Assembly: GCF_026107415.2 (NCBI RefSeq)
Contig: NZ_JAPCHX010000001.1
Location: forward strand, 1 to 64,000
Reading direction: 5' to 3'
DNA: 64,000 nucleotides
DNA from: Microbacterium sp. MPKO10
Lineage (GTDB): Bacteria > Actinomycetota > Actinomycetes > Actinomycetales > Microbacteriaceae
The first letter of the stretch is position 1; each line of letters starts with the position of its first letter. Positions 14,440-23,825 of the stretch are shown here, piece after piece. The translations under genes were made by a program, and so were the position numbers. The notes under the pieces are model-generated. The model was given only the letters and a program-made list of their open reading frames with translations. It did not search any database and was not told the DNA's origin.

Positions 14440-15716
14440 TCATGCCTCTTCACGCATATGCCAGACGGATGCTGTCGCTCGGCGTCGCGACAGCGGCATC
14501 CGCTCTGGTCCTCACCGGGTGCGTGACCGAGAACACCGCGGTGCCGACCCCCACGGAAGCCGGCGTGATTCCGAACGGGGAATACGAGGTGCTCACCACG
14601 GGTCTCGATGCTCCGTGGTCGATCGTGCCGCTCGAGCACGGAGCGCTAGTGTCACTGCGCGACGAGGCGGAAATCGTGTACGTCGATGGCGACGACACCA
14701 CGGTGATCGGCACCGTTCCTGCCGCCGCACCTGCCGGCGAGGGCGGTCTGCTCGGGCTCGCACTGCTCGACGAGACAGCCAGCACAATGGGCACGGACGC
14801 GGGCAGCACCGAGAGCGCAGACGACGGCTACACGGCACCCTCAGAGAGCACGGCTGGCATTGCCGGCCTCGGCGACACCGCAGAGCAGAGGGGCAGCACA
14901 GAGAGTGCGGCGATCAGAGACACTGCGGACGACGTGCGCGATGCGGGCGGCACGTGGCTCTACGCGTACGTGACTACGGAGACCGACAACCGCATCATTC
15001 GCTTCCCCGTGACGGGGCTCCCGGACGCCCCGCGCCTCGGGGACGGCGAAGCCGTGCTCACGGACATCCCGAAGGCGGCGGTCCACAACGGTGGGCGGCT
15101 CGCCTTCGGCCCAGACAGGATGCTGTATGCCACGACCGGTGACGCCACGGGAGGCGACATCGCCCAGGTCGTCAATTCACTCGCGGGGAAGATCCTGCGC
15201 ATGACGCCCGAGGGCACGGTGCCAGACGACAACCCGTTCGACGACTCTCTCGTCTACTCGATGGGGCACCGGAACCCCCAGGGCCTCGCGTGGACGGACG
15301 ACGGCACGCTGTGGGCAAGTGAGTTCGGCCAGAACACGTGGGATGAGCTGAACCGCATCGAACCGGGCGGGAACTATGGCTGGCCCGTCGTCGAGGGCCA
15401 CGCCGGCGATGACCGCTTCATCGACCCCGTCCTCCAGTGGTCGACAGACGAGGCCAGCCCGAGCGGCCTTGCTGCGGTCGGCGACACCCTCTTCATGGCG
15501 GGACTCGGCGGTGAACGGCTCTGGGTGGTCGACACACGCGGCGACCCGACAGCATCCGCGTTCTTCACCGACGAGTTCGGGCGCATCAGGGACGTCGTGG
15601 CGACGGCATCCGGTTCTCTCTGGCTGCTCACGAACAACACAGACGGACGCGGAAATCCTCGCGCTGATGACGACAGGCTGATCGACATCCACCTGATCAG
15701 GGCGCGCGAGGGTTAG
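14436..15716 (+). CDS. PQQ-dependent sugar dehydrogenase-like lipoprotein
   Basis: 426 residues. The start is either GTG at 14436, overlapping the previous stop (GTGA), or ATG two codons later. A signal peptide ends in a lipobox LVLTGC with Cys29 as the lipid anchor. The rest is the six-bladed propeller of the GSDH/aldose sugar dehydrogenase family: GLDAPWSIVPL, HNGGRLAFGPDRMLYATTGD, GKILRMTPEGTVPDDNPF, YSMGHRNPQGLAW, EFGQNTWDELNRIEPGGNYGWP. Members oxidise aldoses with PQQ at the outer face of the membrane. Residues of about 112-172 are a low-complexity Ser/Thr/Gly/Asp insertion placed where the family has a short strand connection. Whether this host makes PQQ is unknown. Confidence 0.88.
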   Translation: MIMPLHAYARRMLSLGVATAASALVLTGCVTENTAVPTPTEAGVIPNGEYEVLTTGLDAPWSIVPLEHGALVSLRDEAEIVYVDGDDTTVIGTVPAAAPAGEGGLLGLALLDETASTMGTDAGSTESADDGYTAPSESTAGIAGLGDTAEQRGSTESAAIRDTADDVRDAGGTWLYAYVTTETDNRIIRFPVTGLPDAPRLGDGEAVLTDIPKAAVHNGGRLAFGPDRMLYATTGDATGGDIAQVVNSLAGKILRMTPEGTVPDDNPFDDSLVYSMGHRNPQGLAWTDDGTLWASEFGQNTWDELNRIEPGGNYGWPVVEGHAGDDRFIDPVLQWSTDEASPSGLAAVGDTLFMAGLGGERLWVVDTRGDPTASAFFTDEFGRIRDVVATASGSLWLLTNNTDGRGNPRADDDRLIDIHLIRAREG

Positions 15717-15803
15717 CCTCGATCACGAGGTCGGCGTCACGAGACGAAGGAGAGCGCTCTGGGAATCATACTGGGCTACGACACCACCACACTGCGCGAA
15801 GAG

Positions 15804-16271
15804 GTGGATCTTAAAGCCGTCGGCGAGCGCCTTGACAAGCTCGGGGAGATGCGCAGCCTTGAGGCACTGTGCGAAAAGGCGTGGCTACTCAAGGTGGCCG
15901 GCCAGCTTGACGAGGCCCTCGACACCGCAAATGCCGCCGTCAGACTTGCGCGGTTCACGGGCAACCGCCGCGACCTCATGAGACCCCGGATGCTGCGTGC
16001 ACAGGTTCTGCAATTCCGCACCGAGTTCGAGCCGGCACTGCACGAACTGAACTCGCTGATCGAAGAAGCACACACGCACGAATGGCAGTTGTACGAGGCC
16101 TTCGCCCTGCAGCACCGAGGCAAGGTCTACTTTGATCAGGGGGAGTACGCGCTCGCCCTCGAGGACTTCAGGGCAGCCGTGCAGATTCGCCGGGCCGCGG
16201 GCGCGTCTGAGGCGCAAATCGAGTCGTCGCTTGTCGCCATCACCGCCACAGAATCACGTCTTCCCGCATAA
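15804..16271 (+). CDS. TPR-repeat protein of unknown function
   Basis: 155 residues from GTG at 15804, mostly paired helices resembling tetratricopeptide repeats (KAWLLKVAGQLDEALDTANAA..., HRGKVYFDQGEYALALEDFRAA). It should be a cytosolic protein-binding scaffold. The GTG has its purine-rich stretch directly adjacent, which is a poor ribosome site. The frame continues upstream to a CTG at 15759 that has AAGGAG 9 bases before it and would add LGIILGYDTTTLREE; the true start may be there (see findings). No catalytic motif is visible. Confidence 0.72.
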   Translation: MDLKAVGERLDKLGEMRSLEALCEKAWLLKVAGQLDEALDTANAAVRLARFTGNRRDLMRPRMLRAQVLQFRTEFEPALHELNSLIEEAHTHEWQLYEAFALQHRGKVYFDQGEYALALEDFRAAVQIRRAAGASEAQIESSLVAITATESRLPA

Positions 16272-16323
16272 CCCACCGGTCGACTGCTCACCAAACGTCG
16301 GTGGGGTGTCTTACCGTTAAGGC

Positions 16324-16815
16324 ATGGCAGATCTCGCCCGTGTCAGGGTGTGGGCGCACGCGCTCATCTCCCTCCACCTCGATGCGTCGTGGACATTCGC
16401 GTTCGACAACGCGAAGAAGCGAGCGGGGCTGTGCAATTACACGACGCGACGCATCTCGGTGTCGCGATACCTCGCGTCGCGCTATGACGATGACGAGATC
16501 CATCAGGTACTCCTGCATGAGGTGGCACACGCGCTTGCGGGGCCGAAGGCCGGCCACGGCCCTGGCTGGGTGAGCATCGCCCGCGACATCGGCTACGAGG
16601 GGCAACGGCTGCACCGCGGTGAGATCGCCGACGAGCTGGCACCGTGGGTCGGCGCCTGCCCGCGCGGACACCGGCTGTATCGCTACCGCGCCCCCACGCG
16701 CCGCGTGTCATGCGGCGAGTGCTCACGGCGGTTCGACCCCGCGTTCGAGATCGTCTGGACCAAACGCGTGATCACCCCGGAGACCCGGCGCAAAGCGGCG
16801 CTCAACGCGACGTGA
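16324..16815 (+). CDS. SprT-like zinc metalloprotein
   Basis: 163 residues. HEVAHAL near residue 65 with a third ligand in HGPGW is the SprT/WLM-type zinc site. A C-terminal zinc ribbon follows (CPRGH...CGECS). The family includes DNA-protein crosslink proteases (SPRTN) and bacterial proteins of unclear role; peptidase activity here is inference. The ATG at 16324 is preceded by little ribosome-site sequence. It converges with the xylR-type gene. Confidence 0.82.
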   Translation: MADLARVRVWAHALISLHLDASWTFAFDNAKKRAGLCNYTTRRISVSRYLASRYDDDEIHQVLLHEVAHALAGPKAGHGPGWVSIARDIGYEGQRLHRGEIADELAPWVGACPRGHRLYRYRAPTRRVSCGECSRRFDPAFEIVWTKRVITPETRRKAALNAT

Positions 16816-16879
16816 CACAGGGCGATCGACGATACCCCGCTCACCGGATGAGGGCATGCGCCGTGATGGCCGACAGCGT

Positions 16880-16907
16880 AGATCTGAGTGGTGCCAGATC
16901 TGAGTGG
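16880..16907. repeat. Direct repeat AGATCTGAGTGG
   Basis: Two copies of AGATCTGAGTGG start at 16880 and 16896, in the gap between the convergent sprT-like and ROK genes. I see no hairpin and no other function. Confidence 0.6.
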
Positions 16908-16950
16908 CACGAGGCCGGAGTGACGCCGCCCGGTGGGCGAGGGCGACCAC

Positions 16951-18171
16951 TCAGGCGCGGCGGAAGGCGAGCGGATCAGCGAGAAGTGGCGCAAACGCGA
17001 GCTCTGCAGCGCCGATCATCACTCGCCGCGATCTCAGGCGCGCACGCGCCAGAACGACCGAGCGGGAGTGCCCCGACATCGAGCGCAGTTTGAGCTCACC
17101 GCCGAGGCGCTCATCTGACACCGTCAGCAGGGCGCCCAGGTAGCCGCCGAGAACAACGACCTCCGGGTCAAAGATGTTGACGAGGTTGGTGAGCGCGATC
17201 GACAAGAAGCCCAGCTGTCGACGAACCTCCTCGAGCACGGCGTGGTCGCGTGTGACCCCGAGCTCGATGTCGAGCTCGTGCTCATCGGCGCGCGTCAGGC
17301 CGAGGATGCCCAGGATTCCCTGCAGGTTGACCTCGGTCTCAAGGCATCCGATGCGACCGCAGTGGCATCGGCGACCGTTGCTGTTGACCATGATGTGGCC
17401 GAGCTCGCCGGCAAAACCGGAGGTTCCGCGCAGCGGCTGGCCATCGATGATGACTCCACCGCCGATGCCCGAGGCGCCGCCGTCAACGAAGACGAGATCT
17501 TTGGCGTCCTTCGCCGCGCCGAAGAGATTCTCGGCGATCGCACCGACCGAGGCGTCGTTCGCGATGAAGATCGGCAGCTGGAACGCCTGCGCCATCGGGG
17601 TGGCCAGATCGACGTCTCTCCACCGCAGCTGCGGTGCATTCACGATGCGCCCCGTCGCGGCGCTCACCAGTCCGGGAACGGCGACGCCCACACCGACGAG
17701 GTCGTAAGACTGCTCGATCTCACCGCGCATTCCCTCGACGATCGAGTGAGCGGCACGGACGGCTTCCGCCGGGCTCGGCACGCGCGCACTGTCGAATCGG
17801 ACGCTGCGGATGATCTCTCCACCGAGTCCGATCAGCCCGATCGCGACGCTGCCACGCTCGGGGTTCACGGTGAGCGCGGCGAGGCGCGGCTCCGGGTGCA
17901 CTCGCAGGCTGGGCCGCCCGATTTGACCGACCACGGTCTCGGGCTCCCCCTCATATGCGAGGCCCGCCTCGACAAGTTCGGCGACAAGCACGGCGATCGT
18001 CGACCTGTTCAACCCCGTGCGCCGTGTCAGCTCGGCGCGACTGCACCCGCCGTTGCGGTGCAGCATCTGCATCAGCATCGACAGATTGAAGCGTCGAAGC
18101 TGGTCGTTGCTGGTTCGTGAACCAGACGAGGGAGCGGTGCGTTCCCGCACGCCTTCGTCGCGACGGGTCAT
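16951..18171 (-). CDS. xylR: ROK-family transcriptional repressor of xylose genes
   Basis: 406 residues. ATG at 18171 (MTRRDEGV...) has AGGGGAG upstream. An N-terminal winged helix-turn-helix (CSRAELTRRTGLNRSTIAVLVAEL) precedes the ROK sugar-kinase-like domain with FVDGGASGIGGGVII and the zinc motif GELGHIMVNSNG then RRCHCGRIGCLETE. XylR repressors of this family bind operators near xylA and release them with xylose. It is the last gene after xylF-xylG-xylH (49 bases past xylH), and the divergent xylAB unit supports the assignment. The name rests on this context. Confidence 0.85.
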   Translation of the reverse strand: MTRRDEGVRERTAPSSGSRTSNDQLRRFNLSMLMQMLHRNGGCSRAELTRRTGLNRSTIAVLVAELVEAGLAYEGEPETVVGQIGRPSLRVHPEPRLAALTVNPERGSVAIGLIGLGGEIIRSVRFDSARVPSPAEAVRAAHSIVEGMRGEIEQSYDLVGVGVAVPGLVSAATGRIVNAPQLRWRDVDLATPMAQAFQLPIFIANDASVGAIAENLFGAAKDAKDLVFVDGGASGIGGGVIIDGQPLRGTSGFAGELGHIMVNSNGRRCHCGRIGCLETEVNLQGILGILGLTRADEHELDIELGVTRDHAVLEEVRRQLGFLSIALTNLVNIFDPEVVVLGGYLGALLTVSDERLGGELKLRSMSGHSRSVVLARARLRSRRVMIGAAELAFAPLLADPLAFRRA

Positions 18172-18219
18172 CGCCCCGCTCCCCTCTGATCCACTGTGTG
18201 CTTTCAAGTCCCTTCGAGA

Positions 18220-19440
18220 CTAGCTGCGGCTGCCGCGTTTTTTATTGAAGATGTCGAACGCGACGGCCAGAAGAAGCACAAGACCCTTGATGGCCATCTG
18301 CCAGGCGGCATCCACCGACAGAATAGACAGTCCCATATTGAGCACACCCATCACGAGCGCACCGATAACCGCACCAACCACGGTTCCGACCCCGCCGGTC
18401 ACGGCAGCCCCTCCAATGAACACGGCGGCAATGGCGTCCAGCTCATAGTTGGTGCCCGCCGACGCCACGGCTCCACCGGCCCGAGCCGTCGACACGACAC
18501 CGGCGAGACCCGCAAGCAGGCCCATGTTCGTGAGGATGAAAAAGTCGATCCACCGTGTCTTCACACCGCTCATCATCGCGGCGAATCGGTTGCCTCCGAT
18601 CGCGTATACGTGGCGGCCGAAGACCGTGTTCCGGAGGAGGAACGTGTAGGCGAGGATGATCACCGCGAGGATGATGAGGATGTACGGTGTTCCCGCGTAG
18701 TCGCTGAGCAGCCAGGCGAGAGCAAGAATCGCCACAGAGGCGATGCCGAGCTTGATCCAGAACGAGACGAGCGGTTCACGGGCCAAGTCGAGACGACGCT
18801 GGGCGGCGCGAGCGCGAGACTGCTGAAGGATGAGCAGGACGACGGCGACGGCCCCGAAGACGAGGGTGAGGGCGTCACGACCACCCAGCTCGCCCAGCCA
18901 GCCGGGGAACCAGCCCGCTCCGATGGCGACGAAACCTTCGGGAAGGCCACTGATCGTTCCGCCTGTGAGGAGCACGAGGGTGAGTCCGCGGAAGAGGAGC
19001 ATCCCTGCCAGGGTGACGATGAACGCCGGGATGCCGACGAAGGCGACCCAGAATCCCTGCCAGGCCCCGACGAGCGCTCCGACGCCGATCGCGACGATGG
19101 CGGCGAGCCACCAGGGAAGTCCCCATTGTTGTATGGCGATCGCTGCTATGGCACCGACCATGGCGACAACGGAGCCAACTGACAGATCAATATGACCGCC
19201 GATGATGACGATGACCATGCCGACGGCGAGAATCAACACATAGGCGTTCTGCTGGATCAGGTTGTTGATGTTTCCCGGAAGCAGGAGGCGCCCATCGGTC
19301 ATGATCTCGAACAGCAGGATGATGACCGCGAGCGCGGCCAGGATCCCGTACTGCCTCAGATTCACCGAGATGGACGGCCGCTTTCGCGGCTTCTTCCCTG
19401 GTGCCGGTGTGGTGGGTGCTGTCAATGTTGACGTGCTCAC
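18220..19440 (-). CDS. xylH: Xylose ABC transporter permease
   Basis: 406 residues with about ten or more hydrophobic helices; BPD_transp_2 family (RbsC/XylH). GTG start at 19440 with AAAGGA upstream. The motif GGHIDLSVGSVVAMVGAIAA and the C-terminal ELDAIAAVFIGGAAVTGGVGTV block identify it. It forms the membrane channel with XylG on the inside and XylF outside. It follows xylG by 4 bases. Confidence 0.93.
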   Translation of the reverse strand: MSTSTLTAPTTPAPGKKPRKRPSISVNLRQYGILAALAVIILLFEIMTDGRLLLPGNINNLIQQNAYVLILAVGMVIVIIGGHIDLSVGSVVAMVGAIAAIAIQQWGLPWWLAAIVAIGVGALVGAWQGFWVAFVGIPAFIVTLAGMLLFRGLTLVLLTGGTISGLPEGFVAIGAGWFPGWLGELGGRDALTLVFGAVAVVLLILQQSRARAAQRRLDLAREPLVSFWIKLGIASVAILALAWLLSDYAGTPYILIILAVIILAYTFLLRNTVFGRHVYAIGGNRFAAMMSGVKTRWIDFFILTNMGLLAGLAGVVSTARAGGAVASAGTNYELDAIAAVFIGGAAVTGGVGTVVGAVIGALVMGVLNMGLSILSVDAAWQMAIKGLVLLLAVAFDIFNKKRGSRS

Positions 19441-19444
19441 GACG

Positions 19445-20977
19445 TCAGTCCTTTCCCGCTGTCATGTACTCCATGAGCACTTCCTGCGTTGCCTCGGCCC
19501 GGGCGACCTCGCCCGTCAGCCGGCCTTCGGATATTGCGTAGATGCGGTCAGAGAGCCCGAGCAGTTCGGGCAGCTCAGACGAGATGACGACCACGGCTTT
19601 GCCCTGCGCCGCCAGCTCGTTGATGATTCCGTAAATCTCGTACTTGGCGCCGACGTCGATGCCGCGCGTGGGCTCGTCGAGAAAGAGCACGTCAGGCCCC
19701 GTGAAAATCCACTTCGAGAGCACGACCTTCTGCTGGTTTCCGCCGGAGAGCTTCCCCGTGATCGCCGAGACCGACGGAGCCTTGATGTTCATCTTCTCGC
19801 GATACGAGTCCGCGACCTTGTGCTCGCGATTGCGATCGACGATGCCACCGCGCGAGAGCTTGGGAAGCGCCGCTGACGACACATTCTCTGCGATGTCCTT
19901 GATCAGGTTGAGTCCGTAACGTTTGCGGTCCTCCGTGGCATACGCGATGCCGTGGCGGATCGCCTCGCCCACGGTGCGCACCTGGATCTCCGAGCCGTTC
20001 TTGTAGACCCGACCCGAGATTCGTGTGCCGTACGAGCGCCCGAAGACGCTCATCGCCAGCTCGGTTCTGCCCGCGCCCATGAGGCCAGCGAACCCAACGA
20101 TCTCCCCGGCACGCACCGAAAAGGACGCTCCGTCGACGACCTTCCGCGACGTGTCGACCGGGTGATAGACGGTCCAGTTTTCAACACGGAGAACTTCGTC
20201 TCCAATGTCGGGATCCCGCGGGGGAAAGAGGTTGTTGAGGTCACGTCCGACCATCGAGCGAATGATGCGGTTCTCGGTGGCCTCCGGTTCAGACATCGAG
20301 AACGACTCGATCGTTTTGCCGTCGCGGATGATTGTGACGCTGTCGGCAATGCGCTTAATCTCTTTGAGCTTGTGCGAGATGATGATGCTCGTGATTCCCT
20401 GCTCACGCAGCTGTTCGATCAGCCCGAGCAGGTGTGCGGAATCCTCGTCGTTGAGCGCGGCGGTCGGCTCGTCGAGAATCAGCAGCTTCACGTTCTTCGA
20501 GAGCGCCTTCGCGATCTCCACAAGCTGCTGCTTGCCGACGCCGAGTTCGAGAACGGGCGTCGAGGGGTTCTCACGCAGACCAACGCGTTCGAGCAGCTTT
20601 GCCGCTTCGGCGTTCGTGGAGTTCCAGTCGATCACTCCGCGGGTCTGCTGCTCGTTCCCGAGAAAAATGTTCTCGGCGATCGACAGGTAGGGACTCAGCG
20701 CGAGTTCCTGATGGATGATGACGATGCCGTCGCGCTCGCTGTCGTTAATCGACCGGTATCCGACGGAGTGGCCGTCGAACTGGATGCTGCCGGTGTACGT
20801 TCCGACCGGGTTGACGCCGCTCAAGACCTTCATGAGCGTCGATTTTCCCGCGCCGTTCTCACCGCAGATTCCGTGGATTTCACCGCGGCGGACGTCGAGT
20901 GAGACTCCGTCGAGTGCCTTCACCGGTCCGAAGCTGATCGCAATATCTGACATTGTCAGGATGCTAGGTGGCTGCAT
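19445..20977 (-). CDS. xylG: Xylose ABC transporter ATP-binding protein
   Basis: 510 residues with two nucleotide-binding domains. ATG at 20977 was chosen because AAGGAA lies 8 bases upstream. Domain 1 has [25 protein letters not shown] and [11 protein letters not shown]; domain 2 has a degenerate Walker A ([10 protein letters not shown], normal for this family), [14 protein letters not shown] and [12 protein letters not shown]. It energises xylose import. A strong hairpin separates it from xylF. Confidence 0.94.
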   Translation of the reverse strand: MQPPSILTMSDIAISFGPVKALDGVSLDVRRGEIHGICGENGAGKSTLMKVLSGVNPVGTYTGSIQFDGHSVGYRSINDSERDGIVIIHQELALSPYLSIAENIFLGNEQQTRGVIDWNSTNAEAAKLLERVGLRENPSTPVLELGVGKQQLVEIAKALSKNVKLLILDEPTAALNDEDSAHLLGLIEQLREQGITSIIISHKLKEIKRIADSVTIIRDGKTIESFSMSEPEATENRIIRSMVGRDLNNLFPPRDPDIGDEVLRVENWTVYHPVDTSRKVVDGASFSVRAGEIVGFAGLMGAGRTELAMSVFGRSYGTRISGRVYKNGSEIQVRTVGEAIRHGIAYATEDRKRYGLNLIKDIAENVSSAALPKLSRGGIVDRNREHKVADSYREKMNIKAPSVSAITGKLSGGNQQKVVLSKWIFTGPDVLFLDEPTRGIDVGAKYEIYGIINELAAQGKAVVVISSELPELLGLSDRIYAISEGRLTGEVARAEATQEVLMEYMTAGKD

Positions 20978-21012
20978 AGGGATTTCCTTCATTGTCGTCG
21001 GTGACAAACCGT

Positions 21013-21041
21013 GTGCGGCCGGCGCTGTGCGCCGGCCGCAC
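21013..21041 (-). terminator. Hairpin between xylF and xylG
   Basis: A perfect 13-bp GC stem (GTGCGGCCGGCGC with its complement) and a 3-base loop lie just after the xylF stop. There is no U-tract, so it more likely protects the xylF 3' end or partly attenuates than terminates fully. Confidence 0.7.
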
Positions 21042-21045
21042 GGTC

Positions 21046-22155
21046 TCACAGGCCGAGCTCAGAGGCGTCGATGAAGCCGCTGTCGATGATCTCCTCCTGC
21101 ACGTTGTCCTTCGTCACGACGACGGGGTCGAGCTGAGCCGTCGGAACGTCGAGCTTCCCGTTATCGTAAGTGACGGTCGTGGACACGTCGTCGCCCGCGA
21201 CGATCTCCTGGATCATCTCGAACACGGTCTGGCCGAGCTTGCGGGTGTCTTTCAGCACCGTCATCGCCTGCTCACCGTCGAGGATCGCCTTGACGTTCGC
21301 CGTGTCAGCATCCTGACCCGTGATCAGCGGGTAGTCCTCACCCGGCGTGTAACCCGCGGACTTCAGCGATGCCTCAATGCCGATGGCGAGGCTGTCGTTC
21401 GGCGAGAGCACGACGTCGACCTTCTCGTCACCCGAATAGAACGAGGTGAGACGGTTGTCCATCTCGGCCTGTGCCTTGTCTGAGGCCCAGCCCTGGATGC
21501 CGATGGACGCCCACTCGTCGTTCGAAGCGGGAGCCTTACCGCTCGGCACGACCAGCTGACCATTTTCGACGTACGGCAACAGGACGTCCCAGGCGCCCGA
21601 GAAGAAGAACTTCGCGTTGTTGTCGTCGGGGCTGCCCGCGAACGGCTCGAGGTTGAAGGGACCCTCGCCGTCGTCGAGTCCGAGCTGGTCGACGATGAAT
21701 TCGCCCTGCATCTTGCCGACCTTCGCGTTGTCGAATGTCGCGTAATAATCGACGTCTTCCGTGCCGTTGATGAGGCGGTCGTACGAGATGACGACGGCAT
21801 CCTGTGTCTTCTTCGCCTCGCTGAGCACGGGGGCGAGAACTTCACCGTCGATGGGAGCGACGACAAGAATCTTCGCCCCGCCGGCGATCTGGTTCTGAAT
21901 CTGGCTGATCTGCTGGCTGGTCTTGTTGTCTGCGTACTGCAGGTCGACGGTGCACCCGTCGTCTTTGAGCAGTGCTTCAAGCTGCTCGCCGTCATTGATC
22001 CAGCGCTCAAGCGATCGCGTCGGCATCGAGATGCCGACGTTGCACTCAACAGCGCCGTCTGAGGTTGATCCCTCTGCGTCGGACGAACAGGCGGCAAGCC
22101 CCGCCGCCATGAGCCCGACGGCTCCGAGGGCCAAAGCCTTCTTGGTGATGGACAT
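21046..22155 (-). CDS. xylF: Xylose ABC transporter substrate-binding lipoprotein
   Basis: 369 residues. ATG at 22155 with AGAGAGGAAA upstream. Signal peptide with lipobox GLAAC, Cys23. It belongs to the Peripla_BP_4 group of the XylF/ChvE type: [55 protein letters not shown] and the late [17 protein letters not shown] motif. It captures xylose (or a related aldose) outside the membrane. It is the first gene of xylFGH-xylR and diverges from xylA. Confidence 0.93.
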   Translation of the reverse strand: MSITKKALALGAVGLMAAGLAACSSDAEGSTSDGAVECNVGISMPTRSLERWINDGEQLEALLKDDGCTVDLQYADNKTSQQISQIQNQIAGGAKILVVAPIDGEVLAPVLSEAKKTQDAVVISYDRLINGTEDVDYYATFDNAKVGKMQGEFIVDQLGLDDGEGPFNLEPFAGSPDDNNAKFFFSGAWDVLLPYVENGQLVVPSGKAPASNDEWASIGIQGWASDKAQAEMDNRLTSFYSGDEKVDVVLSPNDSLAIGIEASLKSAGYTPGEDYPLITGQDADTANVKAILDGEQAMTVLKDTRKLGQTVFEMIQEIVAGDDVSTTVTYDNGKLDVPTAQLDPVVVTKDNVQEEIIDSGFIDASELGL

Positions 22156-22546
22156 GTGCTGATTTCCTCTCTGAAATGCGATCACGTCATTGCCACGCGG
22201 TGAGGCGCTCACGAGATGTCTGCCGAACGTTCATGCTCGGACTGGCATTCCGCGTAGCTTTGTTGACGGAGAAAACATAGCTGACATTTTTGTCTTTGTC
22301 TACGCCGGGAACAAAAAACGCCGCGAAAAAATAGCCCGAAGAGTCGGCGAAGTCCGCTCTGCCCAGCACACGTCTCACAAGAGGGCACATTCGTTGCGTG
22401 ACACACCAAACGGATGCTGTGACACACAGTAAACGTCGACGGCGCAGGGTTTTTGTCACACACGGCTGGTGCAAACAGCATCCGTGATCTAATATGTTGT
22501 GCAGATCGACAAATCATCGACGATGCTGACACAGACGGAGTTTCAC
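22156..22546. promoter_or_regulatory. Divergent xylF/xylA control region
   Basis: A 391-base gene-free region. For xylF (minus): -35 TAGACA (22302-22297), 17 bases, -10 TATGTT (22279-22274). For xylA (plus): -35 TGGTGC (22467-22472), 17 bases, -10 TAATAT (22490-22495). Candidate repressor sites are TTGT-N8-ACAA (22497-22512) at the xylA start and TGTT-N9-AACA (minus strand, 22278-22262) over the xylF -10. The middle holds nothing I can identify. Confidence 0.55.
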
Positions 22547-23740
22547 ATGAGCCCCACACCCACACGCGACGATAAGTTCTCATTCGGACTCTGGACGATC
22601 GGGTACAACGGAACCGACCCGTTCGGCGGGCCGACCCGCGCTCCCCTCGACGTTGTTCACGGGGTTGAGAAGCTGAGCGAGATCGGCGCCTACGGCCTGA
22701 CCTTCCACGACGACGATCTCTTCGCCTTCGGCTCGACAGACGCCGAGCGCCAGACGCAGATCGACCGCCTCAAGCAGGCACTTGCCGACACCGGAATCGT
22801 GGTTCCGATGGTCACGACAAACCTCTTCTCGGCCCCGGTTTTCAAAGACGGCGGCTTCACGTCGAACGACCGCGCCGTTCGCCGCTTCGCCCTGCGCAAG
22901 GTGCTGCGCAACATCGACCTCGCCGCCGAACTGGGCGCAAAGACCTTCGTCATGTGGGGCGGCCGCGAAGGCGCCGAGTACGACACGGCGAAGGATGTTC
23001 AGGCGGCCCTCGAGCGCTACCGCGAGGCCGTCAACCTGCTCGGCCAGTACGTGACTGACAAGGGCTACGACATCCGCTTCGCGATCGAGCCGAAGCCGAA
23101 CGAGCCCCGCGGCGACATCCTGCTGCCCACGCTCGGCCACGCCCTTGCGTTCATCGAGACGCTCGAGTGCCCCGAGCTCGTCGGCATCAACCCCGAGGTC
23201 GGACACGAGCAGATGGCCGGCCTCAACATGACGGCTGGAATCGCCCAGGCGCTGTACCAGGGCAAGCTCTTCCACATCGACCTCAACGGCCAGCGCGGCA
23301 TCAAGTACGACCAGGACCTCGTGTTTGGGCACGGCGACCTGCAGAACGCCTTCTCGCTCGTCGACCTGCTCGAGAACGGTGGCCCGAACGGCGGACCGTC
23401 GTACGACGGCCCGCGTCACTTCGATTACAAGCCGAGCCGCACCGAAGACGAGAACGGCGTGTGGGATTCGGCACGTGCCAACATGCGCTCGTACCTTCTG
23501 CTGAAGGAGCGCGCTGCTGCGTTCCGCGCCGATCCCGAGGTGCAGGAGGCCCTGGCCGCCGCGAAGGTCGACGAGCTCTCGACGCCGACCCTCGGCGACG
23601 GTGAGACCTACGACGCTCTTCTCTCCGACCGCGCCTCCTTCGAGGACTTCGACGCCGACGCCTACTTCAACGGCAAGGGCTTCGGATTCGTGCGCCTGCA
23701 GCAGCTGACGATCGAGCACCTGATGGGCGCTCGCGGCTGA
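22547..23740 (+). CDS. xylA: Xylose isomerase
   Basis: 397 residues, class of actinobacterial xylose isomerases. ATG at 22547 ([20 protein letters not shown]) has GACGGAG upstream. It converts D-xylose to D-xylulose. Catalytic residues are visible: His54 and Asp57 in HDDD, Glu near 181 in [22 protein letters not shown], and the second metal site in [16 protein letters not shown] with FGHGD. It is followed by xylB after an 85-base gap with a hairpin. Confidence 0.98.
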   Translation: MSPTPTRDDKFSFGLWTIGYNGTDPFGGPTRAPLDVVHGVEKLSEIGAYGLTFHDDDLFAFGSTDAERQTQIDRLKQALADTGIVVPMVTTNLFSAPVFKDGGFTSNDRAVRRFALRKVLRNIDLAAELGAKTFVMWGGREGAEYDTAKDVQAALERYREAVNLLGQYVTDKGYDIRFAIEPKPNEPRGDILLPTLGHALAFIETLECPELVGINPEVGHEQMAGLNMTAGIAQALYQGKLFHIDLNGQRGIKYDQDLVFGHGDLQNAFSLVDLLENGGPNGGPSYDGPRHFDYKPSRTEDENGVWDSARANMRSYLLLKERAAAFRADPEVQEALAAAKVDELSTPTLGDGETYDALLSDRASFEDFDADAYFNGKGFGFVRLQQLTIEHLMGARG

Positions 23741-23756
23741 CAGCATCCGACCTGCC

Positions 23757-23796
23757 GCGCATGGCCACCACGGCGAGCACCAGGGTGGCCATGCGC
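23757..23796 (+). terminator. Hairpin between xylA and xylB
   Basis: A perfect 13-bp stem (GCGCATGGCCACC with GGTGGCCATGCGC) and a 14-base loop. It is followed by GGTTTG rather than a U-run, so it is probably an attenuating or stabilising element that lowers xylB relative to xylA. Confidence 0.65.
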
Positions 23797-23825
23797 GGTT
23801 TGTACGCTGAGGGAAAGGCACAGCC

